A DNA stretch of 64,000 nucleotides, taken from positions 1 to 64,000 of the forward strand of contig NZ_QXQA01000005.1 of assembly GCF_003583765.1 (NCBI RefSeq), written 5' to 3'. The translations under genes and the position numbers were made by a program. This document shows, piece by piece, positions 19,713 through 26,754 of the stretch. The first letter of the stretch is position 1, and every line of letters starts with the position of its first letter. This DNA is from Paenibacillus nanensis. GTDB taxonomy: Bacteria; Bacillota; Bacilli; Paenibacillales; Paenibacillaceae. A model generated the notes under the pieces. That model worked only from the letters and a program-made list of their open reading frames with translations. It was not told the origin of the DNA and made no database searches.

Positions 19713-20432
19713 GTGGCTGTCAACCGTGAAGAAGAACTGTATGAACCGATCAAACGTTATTACGAGAAGCAAGGCTTTCAGGTGAAAAGCGAAGTGATGC
19801 ACTGCGATCTCGTAGCTATACATCCAAGCCGGAACGAAACGGTTATTGTTGAAATGAAAAAAACGTTCAATCTCGCCTTGCTGCTGCAAGGGATTGAACG
19901 TCTTCGATTGAATAGCGATGTTGTGCTGGCCGTTGAACGGAACCGCAAGAAGAAAGGAGCCCACAACCAGCGCTTCGGCGATTTGACGGAGCTGTGCCGG
20001 ATGCTGGGTCTCGGCCTGATGACGATTACGTTCTACAAGACAAAAGAGCCGGTCATCGAATGGCTGTGCCAGCCGGGAGATCCGCCCATCCGCGGCGTCC
20101 GCCATCGCAGAAGGGAGAGGCTGCTCCTCGAATTTAAAGAACGAAGCGGAGACTATAATGTCGGAGGCAGCTCCGGCCGCAAGCTCGTTACCGCTTACCG
20201 GGAGAAGGCGCTTCGCTGCGCTTATGTCCTGCACAAGAGAGGCCCTTCCGCTCCCCGGGACGTGGCCGCCGCCACCGGCTTCAGCCGAAGCGGCGAATTA
20301 ATGCGCACGAACCATTACGGCTGGTTCCAGCGTATCGATCGCGGCAAGTACGGCCTCCTGCCAAGCGGCGAAGAAGCGCTGTCGCAATACCGCGATGTCA
20401 TCGCGGATTGGATCGTCAGCTTCGAACCGTAA
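19713..20432 (+). CDS. DUF2161-type PD-(D/E)XK family protein
   Basis: A 239-residue protein whose first half has the arrangement of PD-(D/E)XK nucleases: Asp32 in CDLVAIHPS, then Glu47-x-Lys49 in VIVEMKKT, followed by a helix with QGIERLRL. The second half (from about 165) is predicted to be a small winged-helix-like domain (VLHKRGPSAPRDVAAATGFS). Such proteins are annotated as DUF2161 putative phosphodiesterases; no substrate is known. Start GTG 19713 has GGGAGAGGAG 9 nt upstream. Its 3' end overlaps the convergent aminotransferase gene by 17 bp. A housekeeping nuclease role is only inferred. Confidence 0.82.
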   Translation: MAVNREEELYEPIKRYYEKQGFQVKSEVMHCDLVAIHPSRNETVIVEMKKTFNLALLLQGIERLRLNSDVVLAVERNRKKKGAHNQRFGDLTELCRMLGLGLMTITFYKTKEPVIEWLCQPGDPPIRGVRHRRRERLLLEFKERSGDYNVGGSSGRKLVTAYREKALRCAYVLHKRGPSAPRDVAAATGFSRSGELMRTNHYGWFQRIDRGKYGLLPSGEEALSQYRDVIADWIVSFEP

Positions 20433-21609
20433 ATTCCCCAATCGCTTCCGCCAGGCGCGCGACGCCCATTTCTGTACGCGCGCCTTTGTTGTGGGTGAAA
20501 TTCAGACGCGCTGTGTTGCGCATCGGGCTGCCGGCATAGAAGGAGCTGCCGGGAACAAAAGCGACTCCTTTCTGAACGGCGCAGCGAAGCAGCGCTTCAG
20601 CATCCAGCCCCTCAGGAAGCTCCACCCACAGGAACATTCCGCCTCTCGGCGTCACCCAGCTTACTTCCGGGGACAGGCTTTGCCTTAAATAGGATTCCAT
20701 TTCAAGCATCCGTTCTTTATAGGCATTCGATATGAGAGCGATATGCCCATCCAAGTCAAAGCGATTCAGCAATTGGCTCAGAACCTGCTGGTCCATCGTG
20801 CTGGAATGCAGGTCGGCGGCTTGCTTCGCTTTTGCAACCATCCGGATGACGCGGCTGTCGCCGATCGCCCAGCCGGTGCGCAGAGCCGGCGCTACCGTCT
20901 TCGAGAAGGTGCTGGTATAGACGACATGGTTATTTTCGGCCTTTCCATCAAGCGAGAAGAGGCTAGGGAACTGTTCGTCGTCGAACTTAATATCTCCGTA
21001 CGGATCGTCTTCGATAACCAGCATATCGTTATTCCGGCAAAGCTCGAGCATACGCTTCCTTCTCTCCAGGCTCCAGACTCGGCCTGTAGGATTGCCGAAG
21101 GTCGGCACCGCGTACATCAGCTTCGGCTTATGCGCCCGTATCAGCTCTTCGGCGGATTCCGGTATTATGCCGTTTTCATCGCTTTCCGCCGCAACGACCT
21201 TTAACCCGTGCATCGCGAATACTTGCAAGCTCGCCAAGTAGGTCGGTCTCTCCACCAGGATCGTATCTCCGGGCTCGGTCAGAACTTGTACCAGCAGATC
21301 AATCGCCTGCTGGGACCCGGTCGTCAGGATCATTTCATCCGGCGTGACATGCATCCCTTTGACGGCCATCCTCTTGCAAATCTGCTCTCTCAGCGGCAAA
21401 TAACCTTCCGTCAAGCCGTATTGCAGCGCCCCCGAGCCGCCTTCGAATATGCGGCTTGCCGCATCGCGAACCGCTTCCACCGGGAACAGCTCCTCCGCAG
21501 GCAGACCGCCGGCGAATGAGATCATATCCTTTCCTTGCGTCAGCTTCAGGATGTCCCGAACCGCAGACGACTTGAGCTGTGAAACTTTACTCGAAAAACG
21601 GTACTCCAT
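20416..21609 (-). CDS. PLP-dependent aminotransferase, class I (LysN/2-aminoadipate type)
   Basis: A 397-residue fold-type I aminotransferase with conserved LTTGSQQAIDLL, PTFGNPTGRVWS, EDDPYGDI and the PLP-lysine segment YTSTFSKTVAPALRTGW. It resembles the C-terminal half of MocR regulators but has no HTH domain; standalone members act on aromatic amino acids or 2-aminoadipate. Substrate is not predictable. ATG 21609 has AGGGGGA upstream. It overlaps the convergent DUF2161 gene by 17 bp, so the two transcripts share antisense ends. Confidence 0.9.
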   Translation of the reverse strand: MEYRFSSKVSQLKSSAVRDILKLTQGKDMISFAGGLPAEELFPVEAVRDAASRIFEGGSGALQYGLTEGYLPLREQICKRMAVKGMHVTPDEMILTTGSQQAIDLLVQVLTEPGDTILVERPTYLASLQVFAMHGLKVVAAESDENGIIPESAEELIRAHKPKLMYAVPTFGNPTGRVWSLERRKRMLELCRNNDMLVIEDDPYGDIKFDDEQFPSLFSLDGKAENNHVVYTSTFSKTVAPALRTGWAIGDSRVIRMVAKAKQAADLHSSTMDQQVLSQLLNRFDLDGHIALISNAYKERMLEMESYLRQSLSPEVSWVTPRGGMFLWVELPEGLDAEALLRCAVQKGVAFVPGSSFYAGSPMRNTARLNFTHNKGARTEMGVARLAEAIGEFTVRS

Positions 21610-21723
21610 GTCTGTTCCCCCTAAACGTCGTTAGTGCGTAATCTCATCTAATGAGCATTACGTTTCACCCTTTTGTTATTACTACTCATATCCTTCATGT
21701 TAACAATGTGTTCACAACTTTTA

Positions 21724-21755
21724 AAGTTTTCTTTTTAAAACTTGTTGGTTATAAT
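21724..21755 (+). promoter_or_regulatory. Promoter region with palindrome before the 32-residue ORF
   Basis: TATAAT (21750-21755) is a perfect -10. The -35 region is occupied by the inverted repeat AAGTTTT (21724-21730) / AAAACTT (21737-21743) around six bases, and no good -35 hexamer is seen at 17 bp, which suggests an activator- or repressor-controlled promoter. Confidence 0.5.
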
Positions 21756-21784
21756 AAGCATAGTTAACTGGAGGTGTCGAATTC

Positions 21785-21883
21785 ATGTCCATCAACTTTG
21801 TTATTGTAATGACTGTGTTTATTCTGTTCATTACGGCTATTCTGACAAGCTCCTACAACGACGACAAGACAAAAGGTCTTTAA
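21785..21883 (+). CDS. 32-residue single-pass membrane protein, unknown
   Basis: A short ORF with an excellent ribosome-binding site (GGAGGTG, 21770-21776, 8 nt spacing), a perfect TATAAT upstream and a strong terminator downstream, so it is a complete transcription unit of its own. The product starts MSINFVIVMTVFILFITAIL, a single hydrophobic helix, and ends in a polar tail SSYNDDKTKGL. I do not recognise a family. It is shorter than most gene callers accept and would be missed by default annotation. Confidence 0.7.
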   Translation: MSINFVIVMTVFILFITAILTSSYNDDKTKGL

Positions 21884-21907
21884 TCGCTGTCGCCGCCAAT
21901 TAGGAAA

Positions 21908-21960
21908 ACAAATGAAGCTTCCATGCTAAGCGCCGCTTAGTCATTGGAAGCTTCATTTGT
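21908..21960. terminator. Strong hairpin terminator
   Basis: A 16-bp perfect stem (21908-21923 with 21945-21960, beginning ACAAATGAAGCTTCCA) with a second small stem CTAAG/CTTAG in its loop. It ends the 32-residue ORF transcript and could also act on the minus strand. Confidence 0.85.
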
Positions 21961-21962
21961 AT

Positions 21963-21996
21963 TAGGGGGCCGATCGTCAAGCGATCGGCCGCCCTA
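21963..21996 (-). terminator. Hairpin downstream of the AbrB-like gene
   Basis: GGCCGATCG (21968-21976) pairs perfectly with CGATCGGCC (21982-21990). It lacks a T-run, but it directly follows the abrB-like stop codon and stacks against the next hairpin at 21908-21960. Confidence 0.55.
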
Positions 21997-22001
21997 ACGG
22001 C

Positions 22002-22250
22002 CTATCGCTTCAAATGACCCATTTCACCCATGCAATCACCGCATACATAACGCTCTTTAAATTCGCGAACTTCGTTCATCGAACCGCAAAAGACGCACTT
22101 CGGACGATAACGCTCAAGAATGATATGGTCGCCTTGAACGAATATTTCAACGGGGTCTCCCTCGTTCATTAAATACCGTTTACGCAATGATTTCGGCAAA
22201 ACAATACGTCCGAGCTGGTCCACTTTTCTTACTACGCCTGCTGGTTTCAT
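22002..22250 (-). CDS. AbrB/SpoVT-type transition-state regulator with C-terminal CxxC pair
   Basis: An 82-residue DNA-binding protein. Residues 1-47 are the swapped-hairpin AbrB domain (GVVRKVDQLGRIVLPKSLRK). Instead of the AbrB dimerisation tail it ends in a possible zinc ribbon: Cys52-x2-Cys55 and Cys70-x2-Cys73. ATG 22250 has GAGGTG upstream; the longer frame to 22346 has no such site. In B. subtilis AbrB controls many post-exponential genes. A role in transition to sporulation is inferred from family only. It is followed by hairpins and preceded, on the same strand, by trmL. Confidence 0.88.
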   Translation of the reverse strand: MKPAGVVRKVDQLGRIVLPKSLRKRYLMNEGDPVEIFVQGDHIILERYRPKCVFCGSMNEVREFKERYVCGDCMGEMGHLKR

Positions 22251-22369
22251 CAGATTCACCTCTTTTATGACTATTTTGTAAGTAGCTTGAGAAACCTTTG
22301 CAGTATTAATGTTTCGACACCGAGCAGGCAATTCCTTCTGTACCAAATAATTTCGAATTTTTCAAAAAA

Positions 22370-22834
22370 CTATTCGAGACCCGCGAATCCGATCTGTCTA
22401 AACGCTTCGTACACGACGATGGCCGCGGAGTTCGATAAATTCAAGGAGCGGACGGCATCCGTCATCGGCAATCGGATGCAGGTTTCCAGGTTGGCGTCAA
22501 TCAGCTCCTGCGGCAGCCCTTTCGTTTCTTTGCCGAATACGAAAAAATCGCCGTCTTTGTAGCTGAAATCCGAATAAACTTTTTTCGCTCTTGTGCTTGC
22601 ATAATAAAAATCAGCGTCCGGATAGGCTTCTCTCACCTCTTGGAAGCTGTCATGATAGTGCACCTTCACCGAGTGCCAATAATCCAGTCCCGCGCGCTTA
22701 AGCGTCCGGTCATCCGTATCGAAGCCAAGCGGCCTTACGAGATGAAGATGCGTGCCGGTAGCCGCGCAAGTGCGGGCAATATTGCCGGTATTCGCCGGAA
22801 TTTCCGGCTCTACGAGTACGATATGAAATGCCAT
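22370..22834 (-). CDS. trmL: tRNA (cytidine/uridine-34-2'-O)-methyltransferase TrmL
   Basis: SPOUT-fold methyltransferase of 154 residues that methylates the wobble ribose of certain leucine tRNAs. The family motifs are visible: PEIPANTGNIARTCAATGTHLHLV at the start, FGKETKGLP and the knot segment IRLPMTDAVRSLNLSNSAAI near the end. Length is normal. It is divergent from the orphan response regulator at 22957. Confidence 0.95.
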   Translation of the reverse strand: MAFHIVLVEPEIPANTGNIARTCAATGTHLHLVRPLGFDTDDRTLKRAGLDYWHSVKVHYHDSFQEVREAYPDADFYYASTRAKKVYSDFSYKDGDFFVFGKETKGLPQELIDANLETCIRLPMTDAVRSLNLSNSAAIVVYEAFRQIGFAGLE

Positions 22835-22956
22835 TTGCTGCTTATCCCACCTTAAGTCAATCGATATTTTACATTCGGTTTACGCACCGTTAATCTGCTG
22901 TAAAACGTCGGCCTTCATAATTAACGTTAAATTAGAAGGCAAAGGAGATTAAACGG

Positions 22957-23676
22957 ATGCGAAAAAAGATTCTAGTCGTGGACGACGAGCCTTCGATTTC
23001 CATGCTGATCGAATTTAATTTGAAGCTCGCAGGTTACGATGTAAGATGCGTGAGCGACGGAGAAGCCGTATTTGACATGCTGAAGCCGTTCCGCCCCGAT
23101 TTGATTGTCCTTGACCTTATGCTGCCCAAGATGGACGGCATTCAGGTGTGCCGGGAGCTTCGCAAACAGAACAACGCTGTACCGATCATTATGCTGACGG
23201 CGCTCCAAGACGTGACGGATAAAATCGCCGGTCTTGACAACGGCGCAGACGATTATATGACAAAGCCCTTTAGTCCTCAGGAGCTTATCTCGCGTATTCA
23301 AGCGATCTTTCGCCGTCTTCAGACGCTCCCTGGCGCGGCTGAGGACCTCATCTATTCGATCGGCAGCCTGCAGGTTCACGCCGAGCAGCGCGAAGTCTAT
23401 TTGGACGGCAAGATGATTGAGCTGACGCCTAAGGAATTTGAACTGCTACTCTTCCTTTGCAAGCATAAGGGCAAGGTGCTTAGCCGCCAGCAGCTGCTTC
23501 ACGGCGTCTGGGATTATCATTTCCTTGGCGACACGCGGATCGTCGACGTTCATATCAGCCATCTTCGCGACAAAATCGAAAAAAACGCCCGCACGCCCGA
23601 GTACATTATGACCGTGAGGAACGTCGGCTACAAAATGCACGGGCCCGCATTAGCAGGCGAATCGTCGCTTGCGTAA
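22957..23676 (+). CDS. OmpR/PhoB-family response regulator, orphan
   Basis: A 239-residue regulator: receiver domain 1-120 with acidic pocket VDDE, phospho-acceptor Asp in LIVLDLMLPKMDG (near residue 53), TA in MLTAL and Lys in MTKPF; then a winged helix (about 130-230, LTPKEFELLLFL, DTRIVDVHISHLRDKI, TVRNVGYKM). It resembles PhoP/YycF. No kinase gene is adjacent: the gene ends in a terminator and the neighbours are trmL and serC. Partner and regulon are unknown. Confidence 0.93.
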   Translation: MRKKILVVDDEPSISMLIEFNLKLAGYDVRCVSDGEAVFDMLKPFRPDLIVLDLMLPKMDGIQVCRELRKQNNAVPIIMLTALQDVTDKIAGLDNGADDYMTKPFSPQELISRIQAIFRRLQTLPGAAEDLIYSIGSLQVHAEQREVYLDGKMIELTPKEFELLLFLCKHKGKVLSRQQLLHGVWDYHFLGDTRIVDVHISHLRDKIEKNARTPEYIMTVRNVGYKMHGPALAGESSLA

Positions 23677-23695
23677 AGAGAGGCTTAGACGAAAG

Positions 23696-23738
23696 ACCGC
23701 CCTGCCTTCTTGCGAGAAGGTTAGGGCGGTTATTTCTT
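23696..23738. terminator. Terminator after the orphan response regulator
   Basis: ACCGCCCT-G-CCTTCT pairs with AGAAGG-TT-AGGGCGGT (23696-23730) and is followed by TATTTCTTT. It lies between convergent genes. Confidence 0.88.
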
Positions 23739-23748
23739 TATGCCGGTA

Positions 23749-24834
23749 TTAGCCGTTGCGCTTCTGGAAATCGACCATAAACTGCGCAAGCGCCTGACAG
23801 CTTTCGAGCGGAACCGCGTTATAGGTCGAAGCCCGCAGGCCGCCTACATCGCGATGACCCTTTAATCCGACAAAGCCTTCCTTCTCGGATTCTTTAATGA
23901 ATTGCTTCTCCAGCTCCTCGCTGCCTAGACGGAACGTAATGTTCATCACAGAGCGGCTTTGCGGCTGCGCGCAGCCTGTGTAGAATCCGCCGCTTCCGTC
24001 AATCGCATCATAAATCAGCTTAGTTTTGTCGCGGTTGAACTGCTCGATTTGAGCGACCCCGCCCTTCGCTTTAATCCATTTCAGCACAAGGTTCATCATA
24101 TAAATCGAGAACGATGGCGGCGTATTGTACAGGGAGTTCGACTTCGCGTGCGTTTCGTACCGGAACATGGCAGGGATTGTTTTCGGATTGTCCTTCGCCA
24201 AATCGTCGCGAATAATAACAACCGTCACTCCGGATGGTCCCAAGTTTTTCTGCGCGCCCGCGTAAATAACGCCAAATTTGCTAATATCGATCGGACGGCT
24301 CAAAATATCGCTGGACATATCCGCCACAAGCGGCACATCGCCTGTTGCAGGGAACGACTGGAACTGTGTGCCTCCGATCGTCTCATTCGACGTCATATGG
24401 ACATACGAAGCGTTCGCCGGCACCTGAATTTCGGATAACTCCGGCACTCGCATATAATTGTCGGACGCAGTGGACGCCGCGATGACGGTCTCGCCGATCA
24501 GCTTCGCTTCCTTAATCGCCTTATCCGCCCATGCGCCTGTCTGAACATACGCGGCCGGCTTGCCGGATTGAAGCAAATTCATCGGCAGCATCGCGAATTG
24601 CGTGCTTGCCCCGCCTTGCAGGAACAGAACGTGATAGTTGTCCGGAATGCCGAACAATTCGCGCATCAGCGACTGTGCTTCGTTATGAACGCCTTCATAG
24701 ATCGCTCCGCGATGCGACATTTCCATAATGGACATGCCGGCACCTTGAAAATCAACAAATTGCTCTTGCGCCTGCTGCAGTACTTCTAATGGAATAGCAG
24801 CCGGTCCCGCGTTAAAGTTATAAGCTCTAGTCAT
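23749..24834 (-). CDS. serC: Phosphoserine aminotransferase
   Basis: Converts 3-phosphohydroxypyruvate and glutamate to phosphoserine in serine synthesis. The 361-residue length is typical. It begins with the family signature AYNFNAGPAAIP, has FLQGGASTQF, and carries the PLP lysine Lys196 in YAGAQKNLGPSG. HRDVGGLRASTYNA near the C-terminus is also conserved. ATG 24834 is preceded by GGGAGTGGGG at a slightly long spacing. It is monocistronic; serA is not in the window. Confidence 0.97.
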   Translation of the reverse strand: MTRAYNFNAGPAAIPLEVLQQAQEQFVDFQGAGMSIMEMSHRGAIYEGVHNEAQSLMRELFGIPDNYHVLFLQGGASTQFAMLPMNLLQSGKPAAYVQTGAWADKAIKEAKLIGETVIAASTASDNYMRVPELSEIQVPANASYVHMTSNETIGGTQFQSFPATGDVPLVADMSSDILSRPIDISKFGVIYAGAQKNLGPSGVTVVIIRDDLAKDNPKTIPAMFRYETHAKSNSLYNTPPSFSIYMMNLVLKWIKAKGGVAQIEQFNRDKTKLIYDAIDGSGGFYTGCAQPQSRSVMNITFRLGSEELEKQFIKESEKEGFVGLKGHRDVGGLRASTYNAVPLESCQALAQFMVDFQKRNG

Positions 24835-24979
24835 CCTGTCGTCCCCACTCCCTTGTCTTTGTACATGATATGGTTATGATAGCAAGTTTACACCGTCTCT
24901 TCAAGTAGATAACCGCGAATATCAGCCGAAAGTCGAACAAAAACAATTAAAACTTCGTTAATTATTCGGATTTAAGCCT

Positions 24980-24999
24980 CATGTAAGGAAACTTACATG
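24980..24999. repeat. 20-bp inverted repeat in the serC-glnA spacer
   Basis: CATGTAAG (24980-24987) and CTTACATG (24992-24999) are perfectly complementary around GAAA. It lies about 145 bp upstream of serC and 30 bp beyond the glnA terminator. It could be an operator or a small RNA hairpin. The rest of the 253-bp spacer shows nothing else certain. Confidence 0.5.
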
Positions 25000-25031
25000 G
25001 CGCATTGACAATCCCGCTCTTGCTATTTCAT

Positions 25032-25069
25032 GAAATAAAAAGAAACGAGCCGTATAAGGCTCGTTTCTT
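25032..25069 (-). terminator. Terminator of glnA
   Basis: AAGAAACGAGCC (25040-25051) pairs with GGCTCGTTTCTT (25058-25069); on the minus strand TTTTTATTTC follows. Confidence 0.93.
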
Positions 25070-25087
25070 CTGCCGTTCGGCTCTGGA

Positions 25088-26512
25088 TTAGCAACCGAAG
25101 TAAAGGCTGTATTCGTGCGGATGAATGCGGATTGCTACCGATTTCGCTTCTTGGCGTTTGAACGCTACATAGTTATCAATGAAGTCCTGAGAGAATACGC
25201 CGCTTTCCGTCAAGAATGCGGAATCCGCTTCAAGAGCGTCAAGCGCTTCTTCCAGCGTGCCTGGTACGCTGCGGATTTCTTTCTTCTCTTCTTCCGGCAA
25301 GTCGTAGATGTTTTTGTCGAATGGTCCGTAGCCCAGTGCAACCGGGTCAAGACCCTTCTTGATGCCGTCCAGACCAGCAAGCAGCATAGCTGCGAATGCG
25401 AGGTAAGGGTTAGCTGTGGAGTCCGGCGTACGGAACTCGATACGGCAGCCTTTCGGTGTAACGGCAGCGATCGGAATACGAACCGCTGCGGAACGGTTGC
25501 CCTTCGAGAATACCAGGTTAACCGGTGCTTCGTAACCAGGAACCAGACGCTTGAAGGAGTTCGTGGACGGGTTCGTGATCGCGATCAGAGCCGGAGCGTG
25601 GTACAGGACACCGGCAATATAGCTCATTGCCAGCTTGCTCAGGTTTCCGTACTCTTTGTTATCATAGAACAAAGGTGTATCGCCGTTGAAGATGGAAGTA
25701 TGCACGTGCATGCCGCTTCCGTTGTCGCCGAACAATGGTTTTGGCATGAATGTTGCCACTTTACCCCATTGGCGAGCTACGTTATGAACGATGTATTTAT
25801 ATTTCAGAAGGTTATCCGCTGTTTTTGTCAATGTGTCGAAACGGAAGTTGATTTCCGCTTGACCCGCTGTAGCAACCTCATGGTGGTGACGTTCTACGCG
25901 AAGTCCGGATTCTTGCATCAGGCGAACCATTTCGCTGCGGATATCTTGCTGGGAATCGACCGGAGCTACTGGCACGTAACCGCCTTTTACAGGAACTTTG
26001 AAACCAAGGTTTCCGCCTTCTTCTTTGCGGTTCGTGTTCCAAGCCGCTTCTTCGGAATCAACCGAGAAGAAGGAAGTATGCATCGAGCTTTCATAGCGAA
26101 CATCGTCGAAAATGAAAAATTCGGATTCAGGAGCGAAGAATGCTGTCGTGCCGATACCTGTCGTTTGCAGGTATTCTTCAGCTTTCTGAGCGATGCTGCG
26201 CGGATCGCGGTCATAACGCTCGCCGTCTGGAGTGTGGATGTTACACATGATGTTCAAAGTAGGATGGCTGGTGAATGGATCAACATATGCCGTTTCTGTA
26301 TCTGGCATCATAACCATATCGGACTCTTCGATACCGCGGAATCCAGGGATCGAGGAACCGTCGAAAGCAACGCCGTTCACGAAAGTATCAGCGTCCACCT
26401 CTGTTGTAGGCAACGTAATGTGATGCGCGCCGCCGTTAAGACCCACAAAACGGAAATCTACAAACTGAATGTTGTTTTCTTTAATTAGCTCCAAAACTTT
26501 TTGAACTGACAT
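25088..26512 (-). CDS. glnA: Glutamine synthetase type I, beta-subtype-like
   Basis: Makes glutamine from glutamate, ammonia and ATP. The 474-residue length and the insertion around 135-175 (DDVRYESSM...EEGGNLGFKVPVKGGY) are of the GSI-beta type known from proteobacteria, not the 444-residue GSI-alpha of B. subtilis. The catalytic segments FDGSSIPGF, NGSGMHVH and NRSAAVRIP are intact. Tyr403 lies in KNIYDLPEEE, which matches the adenylylation loop of E. coli GlnA; whether an adenylyltransferase exists cannot be seen here. No glnR precedes it, so it is probably the second glutamine synthetase of the genome. A sigma-A promoter and a GlnR/TnrA-type site lie upstream. Confidence 0.95.
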   Translation of the reverse strand: MSVQKVLELIKENNIQFVDFRFVGLNGGAHHITLPTTEVDADTFVNGVAFDGSSIPGFRGIEESDMVMMPDTETAYVDPFTSHPTLNIMCNIHTPDGERYDRDPRSIAQKAEEYLQTTGIGTTAFFAPESEFFIFDDVRYESSMHTSFFSVDSEEAAWNTNRKEEGGNLGFKVPVKGGYVPVAPVDSQQDIRSEMVRLMQESGLRVERHHHEVATAGQAEINFRFDTLTKTADNLLKYKYIVHNVARQWGKVATFMPKPLFGDNGSGMHVHTSIFNGDTPLFYDNKEYGNLSKLAMSYIAGVLYHAPALIAITNPSTNSFKRLVPGYEAPVNLVFSKGNRSAAVRIPIAAVTPKGCRIEFRTPDSTANPYLAFAAMLLAGLDGIKKGLDPVALGYGPFDKNIYDLPEEEKKEIRSVPGTLEEALDALEADSAFLTESGVFSQDFIDNYVAFKRQEAKSVAIRIHPHEYSLYFGC

Positions 26513-26589
26513 CTAAACTTCCTCCATTTCCGAACATTAACTTGTGTTTGTGCACTGAACGTTCAACATTAGCTCCAAACCTTGTTGTC

Positions 26590-26618
26590 ATTATAAAACT
26601 ACGATTCCGCTCCGTCAA
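26590..26618 (-). promoter_or_regulatory. Sigma-A promoter of glnA
   Basis: On the minus strand TTGACG (26618-26613) and TATAAT (26595-26590) are exactly 17 bp apart, a near-consensus promoter. The -10 ends 77 bp upstream of the start codon. Confidence 0.85.
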
Positions 26619-26624
26619 TAGCTA

Positions 26625-26663
26625 TGTCAGGTATTTTTTATCACTATGTCAGGTATACTTACA
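26625..26663 (-). promoter_or_regulatory. GlnR/TnrA-type operator upstream of glnA
   Basis: TGTCAGGTATACTTACA (26647-26663) fits TGTNAN7TNACA exactly, the site bound by the nitrogen regulators GlnR and TnrA. A second half-site sharing TATGTCAGGTAT lies at 26623-26634, 22 bp away. Both lie upstream of the -35 hexamer, a position more typical of activation than of simple repression. Binding is inferred from the motif. Confidence 0.75.
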
Positions 26664-26711
26664 TTTTTGAACAACTGTTCACAATGATAGCGTTTTCCCG
26701 TTGCAAAGTGA

Positions 26712-26743
26712 AATCCCGGTCTCCAATATCGGAGACCGGGATT
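26712..26743 (-). terminator. Terminator of the DAHP synthase gene
   Basis: AATCCCGGTCTCC (26712-26724) pairs perfectly with GGAGACCGGGATT (26731-26743). The minus-strand T-run is short (TTTCACTTT). Confidence 0.8.
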
Positions 26744-26754
26744 CATCATTTTCG

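Noticed and set aside
21775..21781. Spo0A-box-like TGTCGAA just before the 32-residue ORF
   Set aside because: It overlaps the ribosome-binding site and is a single 7-bp match, expected by chance several times in 64 kb.
25115..26488. 457-residue ORF antisense to glnA
   Set aside because: It is a codon-bias shadow of a highly expressed gene; no start signal and no recognisable domain.
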